Below are positions 1-9,797 of a DNA stretch of 64,000 nt, piece by piece. Every line of letters begins with the position of its first letter. Position 1 is the stretch's first letter. Position numbers and translations under genes: made by a program. The notes below the pieces were generated by a model. That model was not told the DNA's origin, made no database searches, and worked only from the letters and a program-made list of their open reading frames with translations. This DNA comes from Aureibaculum algae (GTDB lineage: Bacteria > Bacteroidota > Bacteroidia > Flavobacteriales > Flavobacteriaceae): assembly GCF_006065315.1 (NCBI RefSeq), contig NZ_CP040749.1, positions 2,370,501-2,434,500 on the forward strand, given 5' to 3'.

Positions 1-1
1 T

Positions 2-511
2 TATAAAAAAACAATTGAAGTCGCCATTAAACCAAATATCGCAAAAGGCAAAAAAGTAACCTTACTTACCAAGCCTAAAAAGTATGCTAATGAAAACCCA
101 CAGGTGTTAACCGATGGAGCTCTAGGTGGTAATAATTTTTATGCCAATTGGTTAGGCTTCGAAGGCAATCATTTAGAAGCGGTTATAGACTTAGATTCCA
201 TACAAACCATAAGTTCTATTTCGACAGCATTTTTACAAGTTACAAATCATGTTGTTTTTTATCCTTTAAATGTTAGTTATTATTACTCAAATGATAACAA
301 AATATTCGAGAAGTTAGGTGTATTGGTTAATGATGAGCCCTTAAGTAAAACTAGCAAAATAAATGATATCAAATATTTTGAATTTACGTTCCCAAAAGTT
401 GCTGCTCGTTATATTAAAATAAAGGCTGAAAATATGAACACTGCTCCGTATTGGCATCATGCTGCTGGGCTACCAAGTTGGGTTTTTGCAGATGAAATAA
501 TGGTGGAATAG
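2..511 (+). CDS. C-terminal end of a secreted protein with an F5/8 type C (discoidin-like) domain, partial
   Basis: The reading frame is open from the window edge to the TAG at 509-511, so the gene begins upstream and only the last 169 residues are seen. The visible part starts with a short basic segment (KPNIAKGKKVTLLTKP), followed by a beta-sandwich pattern typical of F5/8 type C carbohydrate-binding domains: LTDGALGG, a hydrophobic strand VIDLDSIQTI, and the end motif ARYIKIKAEN followed by WVFADEIMVE. The same C-terminal pattern (ARYLKINIKN, WLFIDELYIE) ends the sulfatase at 20306-22144. In Bacteroidota such domains end sulfatases, GH20 hexosaminidases and DUF4838 proteins, so the catalytic part cannot be named from here. 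The place just before three SusC/SusD pairs fits a polysaccharide-degrading enzyme. Confidence 0.75.
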   Translation, partial: YKKTIEVAIKPNIAKGKKVTLLTKPKKYANENPQVLTDGALGGNNFYANWLGFEGNHLEAVIDLDSIQTISSISTAFLQVTNHVVFYPLNVSYYYSNDNKIFEKLGVLVNDEPLSKTSKINDIKYFEFTFPKVAARYIKIKAENMNTAPYWHHAAGLPSWVFADEIMVE

Positions 512-849
512 TTTAGGTTACCATGTATCAGAATTGTTAAACCCTTTGTTTTATTGGTTACACTAAGTTTATTCTAAGTAAGCTTTACTTTTCTTATTAC
601 ATTTAAAACACATTTAATATTGCAATTCCTAAAATGCAAATGACAATTAATTTTCAATAAATTTTAGTTTAATTGAGTTATTTCTGCATAGTATAATACC
701 ATTATAAATGGTGTTGAAATTTCCAATAAAAAAAGACATCTTATTTCTACAGTTATTGAACTATTTCAGAAGGTTGTTAGTCGAAATTATTAGTTGAGTT
801 TTATGATAACTTTAACTTTGTATACCATAAACTCAAAATAATTATATAT
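512..849 (+). promoter_or_regulatory. Intergenic region upstream of the first susC
   Basis: These 338 bp carry no gene. They hold a perfect inverted repeat ACCATT-ATA-AATGGT at 698-712, which may be an operator, and the susC promoter described separately at 776-820. No clear terminator for the upstream gene is visible. Confidence 0.5.
776..820 (+). promoter_or_regulatory. susC-type promoter 1 with upstream GTTAGTCGAA box
   Basis: The box GTTAGTCGAA is at 776-785 and is followed 13 bp later by a related half-site ATTAGTTGAG at 789-798. TTTTATGATAA follows at 799-809 and a perfect -7 element TAACTTTG at 813-820. The box starts 74 bp before the ATG at 850. The same arrangement precedes the other two susC genes (6564 and 11619). 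The box is too far from the -7 element to be the -33 element, so an activator site is inferred. Confidence 0.6.
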
Positions 850-3800
850 ATGAAACAAATTTTATTTAAGCTATTGTTTTTTGCTGTAGTATTATGTTCG
901 CATAGTATTTTAGCACAAACAACAGTAACAGGAACAATTACAGATGCAGCAGGTGGCGAAACCCTTCCTGGTGTAAACATAATTGAAAAAGGCACAACTA
1001 ATGGTGTTACCTCCGATTTTGATGGTAATTACAGTATAGATGTTGCTGAAGGAGCCACTTTACATTTTTCTTTTATTGGTTATACACCAAAAGAAGTAGT
1101 TGTAAATGGACAAACTACAATTAATATCATTTTAGCTGAAAGTGCCGAGGCTCTTGACGAAGTGGTAATTACTGCCTTAGGAATCAAAAGAGAAGTGAAG
1201 TCTCTTGGTTATTCTATGACAGAATTGAAAGGTGAAGAATTGACAAAAACCAATACCGTTAACCCGGTACAAGCTTTACAGGGCCAAGTTTCTGGGGTTA
1301 GTATTGGTAGCTCTGACGGTGGTCTTTTTGGTAACTCTAAAATACAAGTACGTGGGGTGTCAACTTTAAACTCTAGTAACAACCAGCCTATATTTGTAAT
1401 AGATGGTGTTATTTTAGAAAATGGTACTTCAAATGAGAGTGCAGACTGGAGTAGTAGTTCTAATGATTATGGTAATATTCTTAAAAACCTTAATCCTGAT
1501 GACTATGCTAGTGTTTCTGTATTAAAAGGAGCAGCTGCTACAGCGTTGTATGGTTCAAGAGGTATCAATGGAGTTGTTTTAATTGAAACTAAAGATGGTG
1601 CAGGGTCAAAAGGTTTAGGTGTTTCTGTAAAACAATCTTTTGGTGTTGACCATGTATACAAACAACCAGCATTGCAAAATGAATATGGACCTGGTACTTT
1701 AGCAGGTTATATTGGATATGGTAATAAGGATACTAATGGTGATTATTTCAGCTATGATACGGAGCAATTTTATTATAATGATGATGGAGATAGAACATTA
1801 ATTAATCATGCAGGTGGTGGATTAAGTTATGGACCTAAATTTGATGGTCAACCAATAATTGACTACGATGGAAATGTAATACCTTATAGTGCCAATACGA
1901 ATAATATGAAAGATGCCTATGATGATGGGTTTAATTCAAATACTTCTGTATCATTGAGTGGTGGAAATGAAAAAGGTAATTTTTACTTATCAGATTCTTA
2001 TAATACTCGAACTGGGACATTGCCAAACAATAAATTTGAGAGAAATTCAATGTTATTTTCTGGTTCATATAACTTAGCATCTTGGTTAACTGCCAATGCA
2101 AGTGTATCATATACAACATCTGTTTCTAAAAACCCTAGAAATGATATTTCTCAAAGTTTCTTTGATGGTACTTTTGAAAGAACTTACAATACGGAAAAAT
2201 ATCAACAAGAGCAATATTGGTTAGCTTCTCATGGAGGTGTTACTAATGCCGCTTATGGAGATGAGTTCGCAAATGCACCAAATAGAGGTTTATGGTTTTC
2301 TTATGAAAAAAATAATCAAGAAAGAAAAGAGCAAGTTACTAGACCTATAGTACGTTTAACAGCTACTGTTGCAGATTGGCTTACGATTACTGCAGAAGGG
2401 AATATGAACTTTTATACCACTAAATACGAACAAAAAGACCTAGGAAGTGGGTATGCTATGGAAGGTGGTTATTATCAATTGAGTCATGCTGATGATGTGA
2501 GTAAAACAGGTAAATTAACTTTTAACTTCACTAAAGAGTTTAGTGAAGATCTAAAAGGTAGTTTATTACTTGGTGGTGAAATTTGGGATCAAGAAAAGTC
2601 TAATACCAGAGTAAACACTGATGGTGGATTGATTGTACCTGGTAGATTCTATTTGGGTAACTCAAAGAAAACACTTCAGTCATCCGGAGGAATTTATGCT
2701 ACCAAACAAATTAATTCGGCTTATTTTATGGCAGATTTGTCTTATAAAGAGCAATTATATCTAACGGTAACAGGTAGAAATGACTGGTCATCTGCTTTGG
2801 TATATACGGACGGTACTGGTAATAATTCTTATTTCTACCCTTCAGTATCAACATCATGGATTTTTAACCAAACTTTTGAAATGCCTAAGTGGTTTAGCTT
2901 TGGTAAATTAAGAGCGTCATGGGCACAAGTGGGTAGTGATACCGATCCTTATTCAATTAACAGAGGATATTCAGGTGATAGATATGAATTAAGTGGCGGT
3001 TTTGCTTATACAAACTCTGTAAATTCTGTTTTAGTAGATAGAAGTATTAAGCCTGAACTTAAAAACTCGTTCGAAGTGGGTGCTGATGTTAGATTCTTTA
3101 AAAATCGTTTAGGAATTGACTTTTCTTATTATAACGAGACAATTACAGAGCAAATAGGTCAAGTACCTATTCCTTCAGTTTCTGGTTATAATGGATTGTT
3201 AACAAATGTAGGTACACTTACTAATACTGGTATTGAACTATCTTTAACAGGGACACCAATTAGAACAGATAATTTTAGTTGGAATTCAACCTTTAATTAT
3301 TGGAAGAATACAACTAAAGTAAAAGACTTACATGCTGACTATGGTGCATATAAAACGTTAGGGGGGAATATCAATTATGGTAACTTCCGTGTTGGTTCTG
3401 TAGCTTATGAAGGTGGTGAATATGGAGTATTGATGTCTGATGCGGCTATCAAAGAGTACCAAGCTACTGACGTTAACGGTAATGAAATAGATAGTCCAAA
3501 TAATGGAAAGAACTTATTAACTTGGGTTGATTCAAGACGTGGTGCATATTTTCAAAGAACAGGTGTGGCAACTGAAGTAGGTAAAATACAACCTGATTTT
3601 GAAGGATCTTGGAATAATGAATTCAGATACAAAGGATTTAGTTTCTCTGTATTGTTAGATGCACGTTACGGTGGTCATATAGCTTCTTATAGTAGTCGTT
3701 ACGGTACTGCTTATGGGTATTTAGAAGAATCTTTAAGAGGTAGAGATGCCGAACATGGTGGTGTAACTTGGACTTCTCAACATGCAGACGAACAAGGAAG

Positions 3801-4257
3801 AGAGTACTCAGATGGTATAATTCCTGATGGTGTTTTTGAAGATGGGCAAATGGTTACAACTCCAAGTGGATCTAGCGTAGATGTTGGAGGAATGACATAT
3901 CAAGAAGCTTTTGATGCAGGTTATGTAGAGCCTACACATGCAAGTTACTACAATTACAGAATTAATTCTTGGGGACAAGGTGTTGTAAACCCTGATTGGT
4001 TTACCGAATTAAAATATATTGCAGTACGTAATATTTCAATCGGTTATAACTTACCAAAGTCAGTTAGTAGTAGTATAGGAGCATCAAATCTTTATTTAGG
4101 CCTTAATGGTAGAAATTTAGGTTATTTATATAATTCTATGCCTAATGACATTAACCCTGAAAGTTTTCGAGGAACATCAAGTACTGAATCATATAGAGAA
4201 CGTGCTTTTGCTCCATATTTGTCAAGTTATACTATGACTATTCTTTTAGATTTTTAA
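850..4257 (+). CDS. SusC/RagA family TonB-linked outer membrane protein (first of three)
   Basis: This is the TonB-dependent channel that imports oligosaccharides across the outer membrane together with its SusD lid. Residues 1-22 are a signal peptide ending ILAQ. Residues 24-110 are a carboxypeptidase-regulatory-like domain (TVTGTITDAAGGETLPGVN), followed by the LDEVVITALGI segment, a plug (about 120-235, with VRGVSTLNSSNNQPIFVIDG) and a long beta-barrel ending in the aromatic terminus TILLDF. At 1135 residues it is of usual length. There is no N-terminal STN domain, so control by a FecI/FecR type sigma pathway is not expected. The SusD gene follows after 18 bp. The first 110 residues are nearly the same as those of the SusC at 6638, which points to duplication. 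The glycan bound cannot be told from sequence. Confidence 0.95.
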   Translation: MKQILFKLLFFAVVLCSHSILAQTTVTGTITDAAGGETLPGVNIIEKGTTNGVTSDFDGNYSIDVAEGATLHFSFIGYTPKEVVVNGQTTINIILAESAEALDEVVITALGIKREVKSLGYSMTELKGEELTKTNTVNPVQALQGQVSGVSIGSSDGGLFGNSKIQVRGVSTLNSSNNQPIFVIDGVILENGTSNESADWSSSSNDYGNILKNLNPDDYASVSVLKGAAATALYGSRGINGVVLIETKDGAGSKGLGVSVKQSFGVDHVYKQPALQNEYGPGTLAGYIGYGNKDTNGDYFSYDTEQFYYNDDGDRTLINHAGGGLSYGPKFDGQPIIDYDGNVIPYSANTNNMKDAYDDGFNSNTSVSLSGGNEKGNFYLSDSYNTRTGTLPNNKFERNSMLFSGSYNLASWLTANASVSYTTSVSKNPRNDISQSFFDGTFERTYNTEKYQQEQYWLASHGGVTNAAYGDEFANAPNRGLWFSYEKNNQERKEQVTRPIVRLTATVADWLTITAEGNMNFYTTKYEQKDLGSGYAMEGGYYQLSHADDVSKTGKLTFNFTKEFSEDLKGSLLLGGEIWDQEKSNTRVNTDGGLIVPGRFYLGNSKKTLQSSGGIYATKQINSAYFMADLSYKEQLYLTVTGRNDWSSALVYTDGTGNNSYFYPSVSTSWIFNQTFEMPKWFSFGKLRASWAQVGSDTDPYSINRGYSGDRYELSGGFAYTNSVNSVLVDRSIKPELKNSFEVGADVRFFKNRLGIDFSYYNETITEQIGQVPIPSVSGYNGLLTNVGTLTNTGIELSLTGTPIRTDNFSWNSTFNYWKNTTKVKDLHADYGAYKTLGGNINYGNFRVGSVAYEGGEYGVLMSDAAIKEYQATDVNGNEIDSPNNGKNLLTWVDSRRGAYFQRTGVATEVGKIQPDFEGSWNNEFRYKGFSFSVLLDARYGGHIASYSSRYGTAYGYLEESLRGRDAEHGGVTWTSQHADEQGREYSDGIIPDGVFEDGQMVTTPSGSSVDVGGMTYQEAFDAGYVEPTHASYYNYRINSWGQGVVNPDWFTELKYIAVRNISIGYNLPKSVSSSIGASNLYLGLNGRNLGYLYNSMPNDINPESFRGTSSTESYRERAFAPYLSSYTMTILLDF

Positions 4258-4275
4258 TATAAAATAGATAAAAAA

Positions 4276-6135
4276 ATGAAAAAAATATTTCAATTCATAT
4301 TAGCGATGTCAGTCATATTTGTTGTGGGATGTGACAAAGATGATTTTGCAGAAAAGAACAGTAACCCTTCTGAGCTCTCACAAGCGGACACGAGGTTTCA
4401 AGTTACTCAGACCATCAATCAAATGTATAATGATGATTATACACTATGGTTTTATAATAATTTTGATTATATCTACCCTTGGAGCCAAATAACTACGGCT
4501 AGTGCCGGAGGTGGTAATAGTGAACTAATGGTAGAAATGGATAATGTAGGTGGTCATAGTACTTACCCAACATTTTTTGCAAATATTAGAGACATACGCT
4601 CTAAAATAGATGCATTACCAGAAGAGGATAAAGCTCAGAGTTTGGCATTGAAAGGGATGACTTATCCTATAGCTATCCAAACTTTTATGACCCAAACTGA
4701 TGTTTCTGGTTCATTAGTTTATTCTGAAGGAGCGATGGCACCATATACAACACCTGCTCTTATTACACCAATTTATGACAATCAAGAATTACTTTTAAAC
4801 ACTTGGTTAGAGGAGTTAAATGCAGCTATTCCTTTATTAATGGCAGAAGGTCAAATAGATATGGGTGCTCAAGATTTAATCTATAGTGGTGATTATATGA
4901 AGTGGGCAAAGTTTGCTAATTTGTTAAAATTAAGAATTGCAGCAAGGCTCGTGAATAAGGATAAAGCGAGAGCGATTCAAATTGTGGAAGAAGTAGTCAA
5001 TTCAGAGGCTGGCTATATGGATGAATTAAGCGACGATTTTATTTACCAAAGAGGAATCGAATATTATGGTACAGGTAATGGACAACAACCAGGTATCGGT
5101 GCAAAAAATCTTGTCGATTTCATGGTAGATAATAAAGATCCAAGAGTTAGAGTATTGTTTGAGAAAAATGATTTTAATGGAGAAGTGGTACAAGCATTTA
5201 TTGATGCAGGTAAACCTTTACCTCCTTATGTAGATCAATATGTTGTAAAAGATGGAAGCGGTAATTTTTCAGGTTGGTCTGGCCCAGGAGAACCATGGGT
5301 GAGATACTTTGGTGTTCCATTGGCTCCTGATGCTGTATTGGCTTCAGAAAATGATATTTACTTTAGTCAAGGTATAAGAAATAGAATTAGTGAAAGTGGT
5401 GTTGAGAAAACATATGCTTCTACTTCTGATTTTTCAGAAAGATTAACACGTACAAGATTTTCTTTTACATATCCTACAAAACCAGGAGGTAGATTCTTAG
5501 AATTAAAAGATAACTATCCACCATTAGAAGTAATTTTAGGGAGTGCCGCAGAAACCAACCTTTATTTAGCAGAGTTTAAATTATTAGGTGCTAATATCGC
5601 TGGAGATGCACAAGAATACTTTAATAAAGGTGTTGAATTATCGATTATGCGTATGGACGAAATTGCTAAAGAACACAGATATCCTTACTACGACAATGAC
5701 CCGGTATATGATGATGCAAGTTTAGCTTCAGCTGGAGCAACTAAATTACAAGCTAATGAAATTACAGCTTTATTAGCAAGACCAGCTTATGATTTAAGTA
5801 CAGATGGTTTAGAAAAAGTTTATATACAGCAATTGATTAACCATGCTGGTACACCACATGATACATGGACAACTGCACGTCGTTCAGGTGTACCTAAAAC
5901 AGGAAGTTCTGTATGGTCAAGAGAACCTTTCTTATCAGGTGGTGTTGATTTAACTGTACCACGTAGATTTAAATCATCTGAACCATTAGAGTCTAGTAAG
6001 AATTATGCCAACGAAAAAGCAGCTTTAGATGAAGAAGGTTTTACTCCAGGTAGTAATGACCCAGTTCTTTTAAATACGCAAAGACTTTGGTTTGATAAAG
6101 AAAACCCTCAATATGGAGCAGGACCAAATAACTAA
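4276..6135 (+). CDS. SusD/RagB-like nutrient-binding outer membrane lipoprotein (SusD-like_2 type)
   Basis: This is the surface lipoprotein that caps the preceding SusC channel and binds glycan. The lipobox is FVVGC with Cys19, followed by DKDD, an acidic stretch typical of surface export in this phylum. The 619 residues match the SusD-like_2 type (NSNP near the N-terminus, a TPR-like alpha-helical body, YLAEFKLLGANIAGDAQEYF, and the C-terminal WTTARRSGVP segment). It is somewhat longer than the two sister SusD proteins. It lies 18 bp behind its SusC and its unit ends in the strong terminator at 6271, so the pair forms a two-gene operon. Confidence 0.93.
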   Translation: MKKIFQFILAMSVIFVVGCDKDDFAEKNSNPSELSQADTRFQVTQTINQMYNDDYTLWFYNNFDYIYPWSQITTASAGGGNSELMVEMDNVGGHSTYPTFFANIRDIRSKIDALPEEDKAQSLALKGMTYPIAIQTFMTQTDVSGSLVYSEGAMAPYTTPALITPIYDNQELLLNTWLEELNAAIPLLMAEGQIDMGAQDLIYSGDYMKWAKFANLLKLRIAARLVNKDKARAIQIVEEVVNSEAGYMDELSDDFIYQRGIEYYGTGNGQQPGIGAKNLVDFMVDNKDPRVRVLFEKNDFNGEVVQAFIDAGKPLPPYVDQYVVKDGSGNFSGWSGPGEPWVRYFGVPLAPDAVLASENDIYFSQGIRNRISESGVEKTYASTSDFSERLTRTRFSFTYPTKPGGRFLELKDNYPPLEVILGSAAETNLYLAEFKLLGANIAGDAQEYFNKGVELSIMRMDEIAKEHRYPYYDNDPVYDDASLASAGATKLQANEITALLARPAYDLSTDGLEKVYIQQLINHAGTPHDTWTTARRSGVPKTGSSVWSREPFLSGGVDLTVPRRFKSSEPLESSKNYANEKAALDEEGFTPGSNDPVLLNTQRLWFDKENPQYGAGPNN

Positions 6136-6270
6136 GAATATTTCCTTTAGGTTTTTTCTTAGGGTTACAAATTAAACACTCCTATGGAGAGCGTAGAACT
6201 TCTAGTTTGGCCACTTCTGTGTTTGAAAATATAGTTCTTGTTAAATTTGTTATTTGAGTTAGTAATTAAA

Positions 6271-6299
6271 AAGAGTCTGAGAAATCAGACTCTTTTTTT
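6271..6299 (+). terminator. Rho-independent terminator after SusC/SusD pair 1
   Basis: Perfect 10-bp stem AAGAGTCTGA / TCAGACTCTT with a GAAA tetraloop at 6281-6284 and a T-run at 6293-6299. It lies 135 bp after the stop codon, leaving an unusually long 3' untranslated region. Confidence 0.9.
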
Positions 6300-6563
6300 A
6301 TTTCGCAATTAACTTTATTATTTTTTGAAATTATTGTATTGATTATATGTTCTGCCGTAAAAATTTAAAGAATAATCAGTTTATAAGAATGGGGTAAATG
6401 CACATGCATTCGAGGAAAAAAACAGATCGATTTCTTCACTAAGAGCTTAAAAATTATTCAATATTATCTTTTTGGAACTTCCTCAAAATCATTTCTTAAT
6501 AAATTGATGGAATTCTTTAAGAAACAATATGTTAATCCAGTTATTAAGTAGAAAAAAAATGTT
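6300..6563 (+). other. Intergenic region between PUL units 1 and 2
   Basis: No gene is seen between the terminator and the second susC promoter. The only structure noted is an inverted repeat AATGCA-CA-TGCATT at 6397-6410, followed by TCGAGG, about 230 bp before the susC start. An operator role is possible but not supported by a second copy. Confidence 0.4.
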
Positions 6564-6610
6564 GTTGGTCGAAAAATTAATATAATTTTATGATAAAATT
6601 ATTATCTTTA
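6564..6610 (+). promoter_or_regulatory. susC-type promoter 2 with upstream GTTGGTCGAA box
   Basis: GTTGGTCGAA lies at 6564-6573, exactly 74 bp before the ATG at 6638, as in promoter 1. TTTTATGATAA recurs at 6586-6596, 22 bp after the box start (23 bp in promoter 1). The -7 element is TATCTTTA at 6603-6610 (7 of 8 matches to TAnnTTTG), 39 bp after the box start. The second half-site is weak here. Confidence 0.6.
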
Positions 6611-6637
6611 ACTCAATAAACTCAAATAAATATATTT

Positions 6638-9600
6638 ATGAAAAAAAATTTATCAAAACTGCTGTTTTTTGTTGTAATATTATGTTCACATAGTATCATA
6701 GCACAATCAACGGTAACAGGAACGATCAAGGATGCAGCAGATGGAAGTACGCTTCCAGGTGTTAACATCATCGAGAAAGGTACATCTAATGGTGTAACCT
6801 CAGATTTTGACGGAAAGTATAGCATTGAAGTATCCGAAGGTGCTGTATTACAATATTCTTTTATCGGATATACTCCTCAAGAAATTACAGTAAACAATCA
6901 AACAGTTATTAACCTTTCTTTAGCTCAAAGTGCTGAGGCTTTAGATGAAGTGGTAATAACAGCCTTAGGTATTTCTAGAGAGAAAAAGGCATTAGGTTAT
7001 GCTATTTCTGAATTGAAAAGTGATGATTTAAACGTTGCCAAAGAAACCAATGTGGTTAATTCTTTATCAGGTAAGGTTGCTGGTGTTGTGTTAACACAAT
7101 CAACTTCTGGTCCTGCTGGTGGTACACGTGTTGTAATTCGTGGTAACAATTCAATTACAGGAAATAATCAACCTTTATATGTAGTTGATGGTGTGCCAAT
7201 TGATAACTCTGGTATAGGTTCTGCTGCTGGTAATGGTGGTGGAGAGTATTCTAGATCGGATTATGGTACTGGTGTATCAGATATTAATCCAGAAGATATA
7301 GAATCAATGTCTATATTAAAAGGACCAAATGCAGCAGCATTATATGGTTCAAGAGCCAGTAACGGGGTAATTATAATAACAACTAAAAAAGGGAAAATGA
7401 ATTCAGGATTAGGTGTAAGTATTTCATCTAGTGCTACTTTCGAAAACCCTTTATTATTGCCTGAGTATCAAAACCAATACGGTAGAGGAAGTAACGGTAA
7501 CTTTCCTGAAATACCAGTTGGAGGTACATTAGAAGAGCAGTTAGCTGCTGTTAAAAGTAATTCTTCATGGGGGCCAAAATTTGATGGTTCTCAACAATTA
7601 TATTATAACGGAGAAATGAAAGCTTATTCAGCACAACCTGATAATGTAAAAGATTTTTTTAGAACAGGTACTACATTTACAAACTCAGTTACTTTAAGTG
7701 GTGGTGGAGAAAAGTCATCTGTTTTATTTTCTTATACGCATACAAAAGCAGAAGCTATTGTGCCGAACTCTGATGTAAGAAGACATAACTTTAATTTAAG
7801 GGGGTATTCTAAATTAACAGATAAATTTACCTTAGATGCGAAGGTAACCTACTTTCAGCAAGATGCCAACAATAGGGTAGTTCAAGGTACAGAAGGTCTT
7901 ATGGCATATGTATATGGAATACCAAGAAATATTGATATTAGAGATATGGAGAATTATCAAGATTTAGAAAATCCAGTTAATCCAGACAGACCTTATGATG
8001 TTATTTCTACAAGTTCATCTGGAGGTAATCCATATTGGATATTAAATCATGATATTAACGAAGATACCAGAACACGTGTAAATGGTTTTGCCAAAATAAA
8101 TTATGAATTTACAGATTATTTATCTGCATTTGCAAGAGTAGGTACAGATGTTGTAAAACATGATACTTATGGGGTTAGCCAATGGGGACATCATTTTCAA
8201 CCAACAGGTTCTTTAGGGATAAGTGAAAATAGTATCTCGGAAACTAATGCTGACTTTTTATTTATTTTTAATAAAGATATATCAGAAAAATTTAATATTG
8301 CGGCTAATTTTGGTGGTAACCATTCGTATAGAACTAGAAAAGGTATTGGAATTAGTGGAAGAGGATTTAAAGTGCCAACGAGAGTTACTGTTTCCAATTT
8401 AGTTGATCCGCAACAATCGTATACGCCTTTACAGGAGAAAAAAGTAAATTCATTATATGGATCAGCTTCATTCGCTTATGATAGCTACTTATATTTAGAC
8501 TTAACGGGTAGAAATGACTGGTCTTCTACATTGTCTGCTGATAACAGATCCTATTTTTATCCATCTGCAAGTTTAAGTTTTATACCGAGTCAAGCATTTG
8601 ATTTTTCAAGTTCTCCAATTAACTTTTTAAAGTTAAGAACGAGTTGGGCTCAAGTAGGTAATGACACAGGTGTTTACCAATTAACGGAGACCTTTAATTT
8701 AGCGGCTAATGGATATTTAGATTTGGTGCAAATTTCAAGACCATCTGTTAAATACAGTCCGGACTTAAAGCCAGAACAGGTAACATCTTCAGAGGTTGGT
8801 TTAGAATTTAAAATGTTTAACAATCGCTTTTTTGGAGATGTATCGTATTATAGTATAACATCGAAAGATTTAATTTTTGATGTACCAGTTCCAGCAGCAA
8901 CGGGATACAGTACCTTTAGAGAAAATGTTGGGGAGTTATCAAATAAAGGTTTTGAAATTCTATTAGGTGGTACTCCAGTAAAAACTGATGATTTGGAATG
9001 GGTAATTTCAGCTAATATTTCAAAAAACGAAAATAAGTTAGTTTCACTAATTGATGATCTTGATAATTTCTCGTTTGCAGGTAGTAATGGTGGTGATGTT
9101 CAAGTACAAGCAACTGTTGGTGGTGGATTTGGAGATATTTATGGTAGAACATGGAAAAGAGTTGAAGAAGGTGTAGATGCTGGAAAATTATTATTGAGTA
9201 GTGAAGGAAGACCTCAAGCCGAAAGTGAACTTAAGAAGTTAGGAAACTATCAACCTGATTATGTAGGTGGTATAACTAATAATATTAATTACAAGAATTT
9301 AGGTTTAAGTTTTTTAATTGATTTTAGAATTGGAGGTCAAGTTTATTCAGGGACAGATGCAGCCTTAGATGGTAATGGTACCTCAATAAGAACATTACAA
9401 TACAGAGAAAGTGGTGTGGTTGTTGATGGTGTTATAGCCAATGACGCGGCCAATCCAAGTGCTGGTTATACTCAAAATACAACAAATATTACAGGTCAAC
9501 AATATTGGGGATCTGTTAGTGGTATTACAGAGAATTATATTTATGACCAAACGAATTTTAGAATGCGTGAAATTGCATTGACCTATAGAATACCTGGAAA

Positions 9601-9793
9601 AATGCTAGAAAATGCATTTATAAAAAGTGCTTCTATTAATTTGATTGGAAGAAATTTATTCTTTATTTCAAAGAAAATTGATAATTTTGATCCAGAATCA
9701 AGCTATTCGACGAGTAACTTTTCACAAGGTTTATTATATTATAATTTACCAACAACGAGAAGTATAGGTTTAAACTTAAATATTAAATTTTAA
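6638..9793 (+). CDS. SusC/RagA family TonB-linked outer membrane protein (second of three)
   Basis: Outer membrane importer for glycan fragments, paired with the SusD that starts 4 bp after its stop. It has a signal peptide ending SIIAQ at about residue 22, a carboxypeptidase-regulatory-like domain (24-110), the LDEVVITALGIS segment, a plug with VIRGNNSITGNNQPLYVVDG, and a barrel ending GLNLNIKF. Length is 1051 residues. Its first 110 residues nearly match those of the SusC at 850, including the unusual LCSHSI signal peptide core. The plug and barrel differ more, so the pairs have probably diverged to take different oligosaccharides. It is transcribed from the promoter at 6564. Confidence 0.95.
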   Translation: MKKNLSKLLFFVVILCSHSIIAQSTVTGTIKDAADGSTLPGVNIIEKGTSNGVTSDFDGKYSIEVSEGAVLQYSFIGYTPQEITVNNQTVINLSLAQSAEALDEVVITALGISREKKALGYAISELKSDDLNVAKETNVVNSLSGKVAGVVLTQSTSGPAGGTRVVIRGNNSITGNNQPLYVVDGVPIDNSGIGSAAGNGGGEYSRSDYGTGVSDINPEDIESMSILKGPNAAALYGSRASNGVIIITTKKGKMNSGLGVSISSSATFENPLLLPEYQNQYGRGSNGNFPEIPVGGTLEEQLAAVKSNSSWGPKFDGSQQLYYNGEMKAYSAQPDNVKDFFRTGTTFTNSVTLSGGGEKSSVLFSYTHTKAEAIVPNSDVRRHNFNLRGYSKLTDKFTLDAKVTYFQQDANNRVVQGTEGLMAYVYGIPRNIDIRDMENYQDLENPVNPDRPYDVISTSSSGGNPYWILNHDINEDTRTRVNGFAKINYEFTDYLSAFARVGTDVVKHDTYGVSQWGHHFQPTGSLGISENSISETNADFLFIFNKDISEKFNIAANFGGNHSYRTRKGIGISGRGFKVPTRVTVSNLVDPQQSYTPLQEKKVNSLYGSASFAYDSYLYLDLTGRNDWSSTLSADNRSYFYPSASLSFIPSQAFDFSSSPINFLKLRTSWAQVGNDTGVYQLTETFNLAANGYLDLVQISRPSVKYSPDLKPEQVTSSEVGLEFKMFNNRFFGDVSYYSITSKDLIFDVPVPAATGYSTFRENVGELSNKGFEILLGGTPVKTDDLEWVISANISKNENKLVSLIDDLDNFSFAGSNGGDVQVQATVGGGFGDIYGRTWKRVEEGVDAGKLLLSSEGRPQAESELKKLGNYQPDYVGGITNNINYKNLGLSFLIDFRIGGQVYSGTDAALDGNGTSIRTLQYRESGVVVDGVIANDAANPSAGYTQNTTNITGQQYWGSVSGITENYIYDQTNFRMREIALTYRIPGKMLENAFIKSASINLIGRNLFFISKKIDNFDPESSYSTSNFSQGLLYYNLPTTRSIGLNLNIKF

Positions 9794-9797
9794 AAAT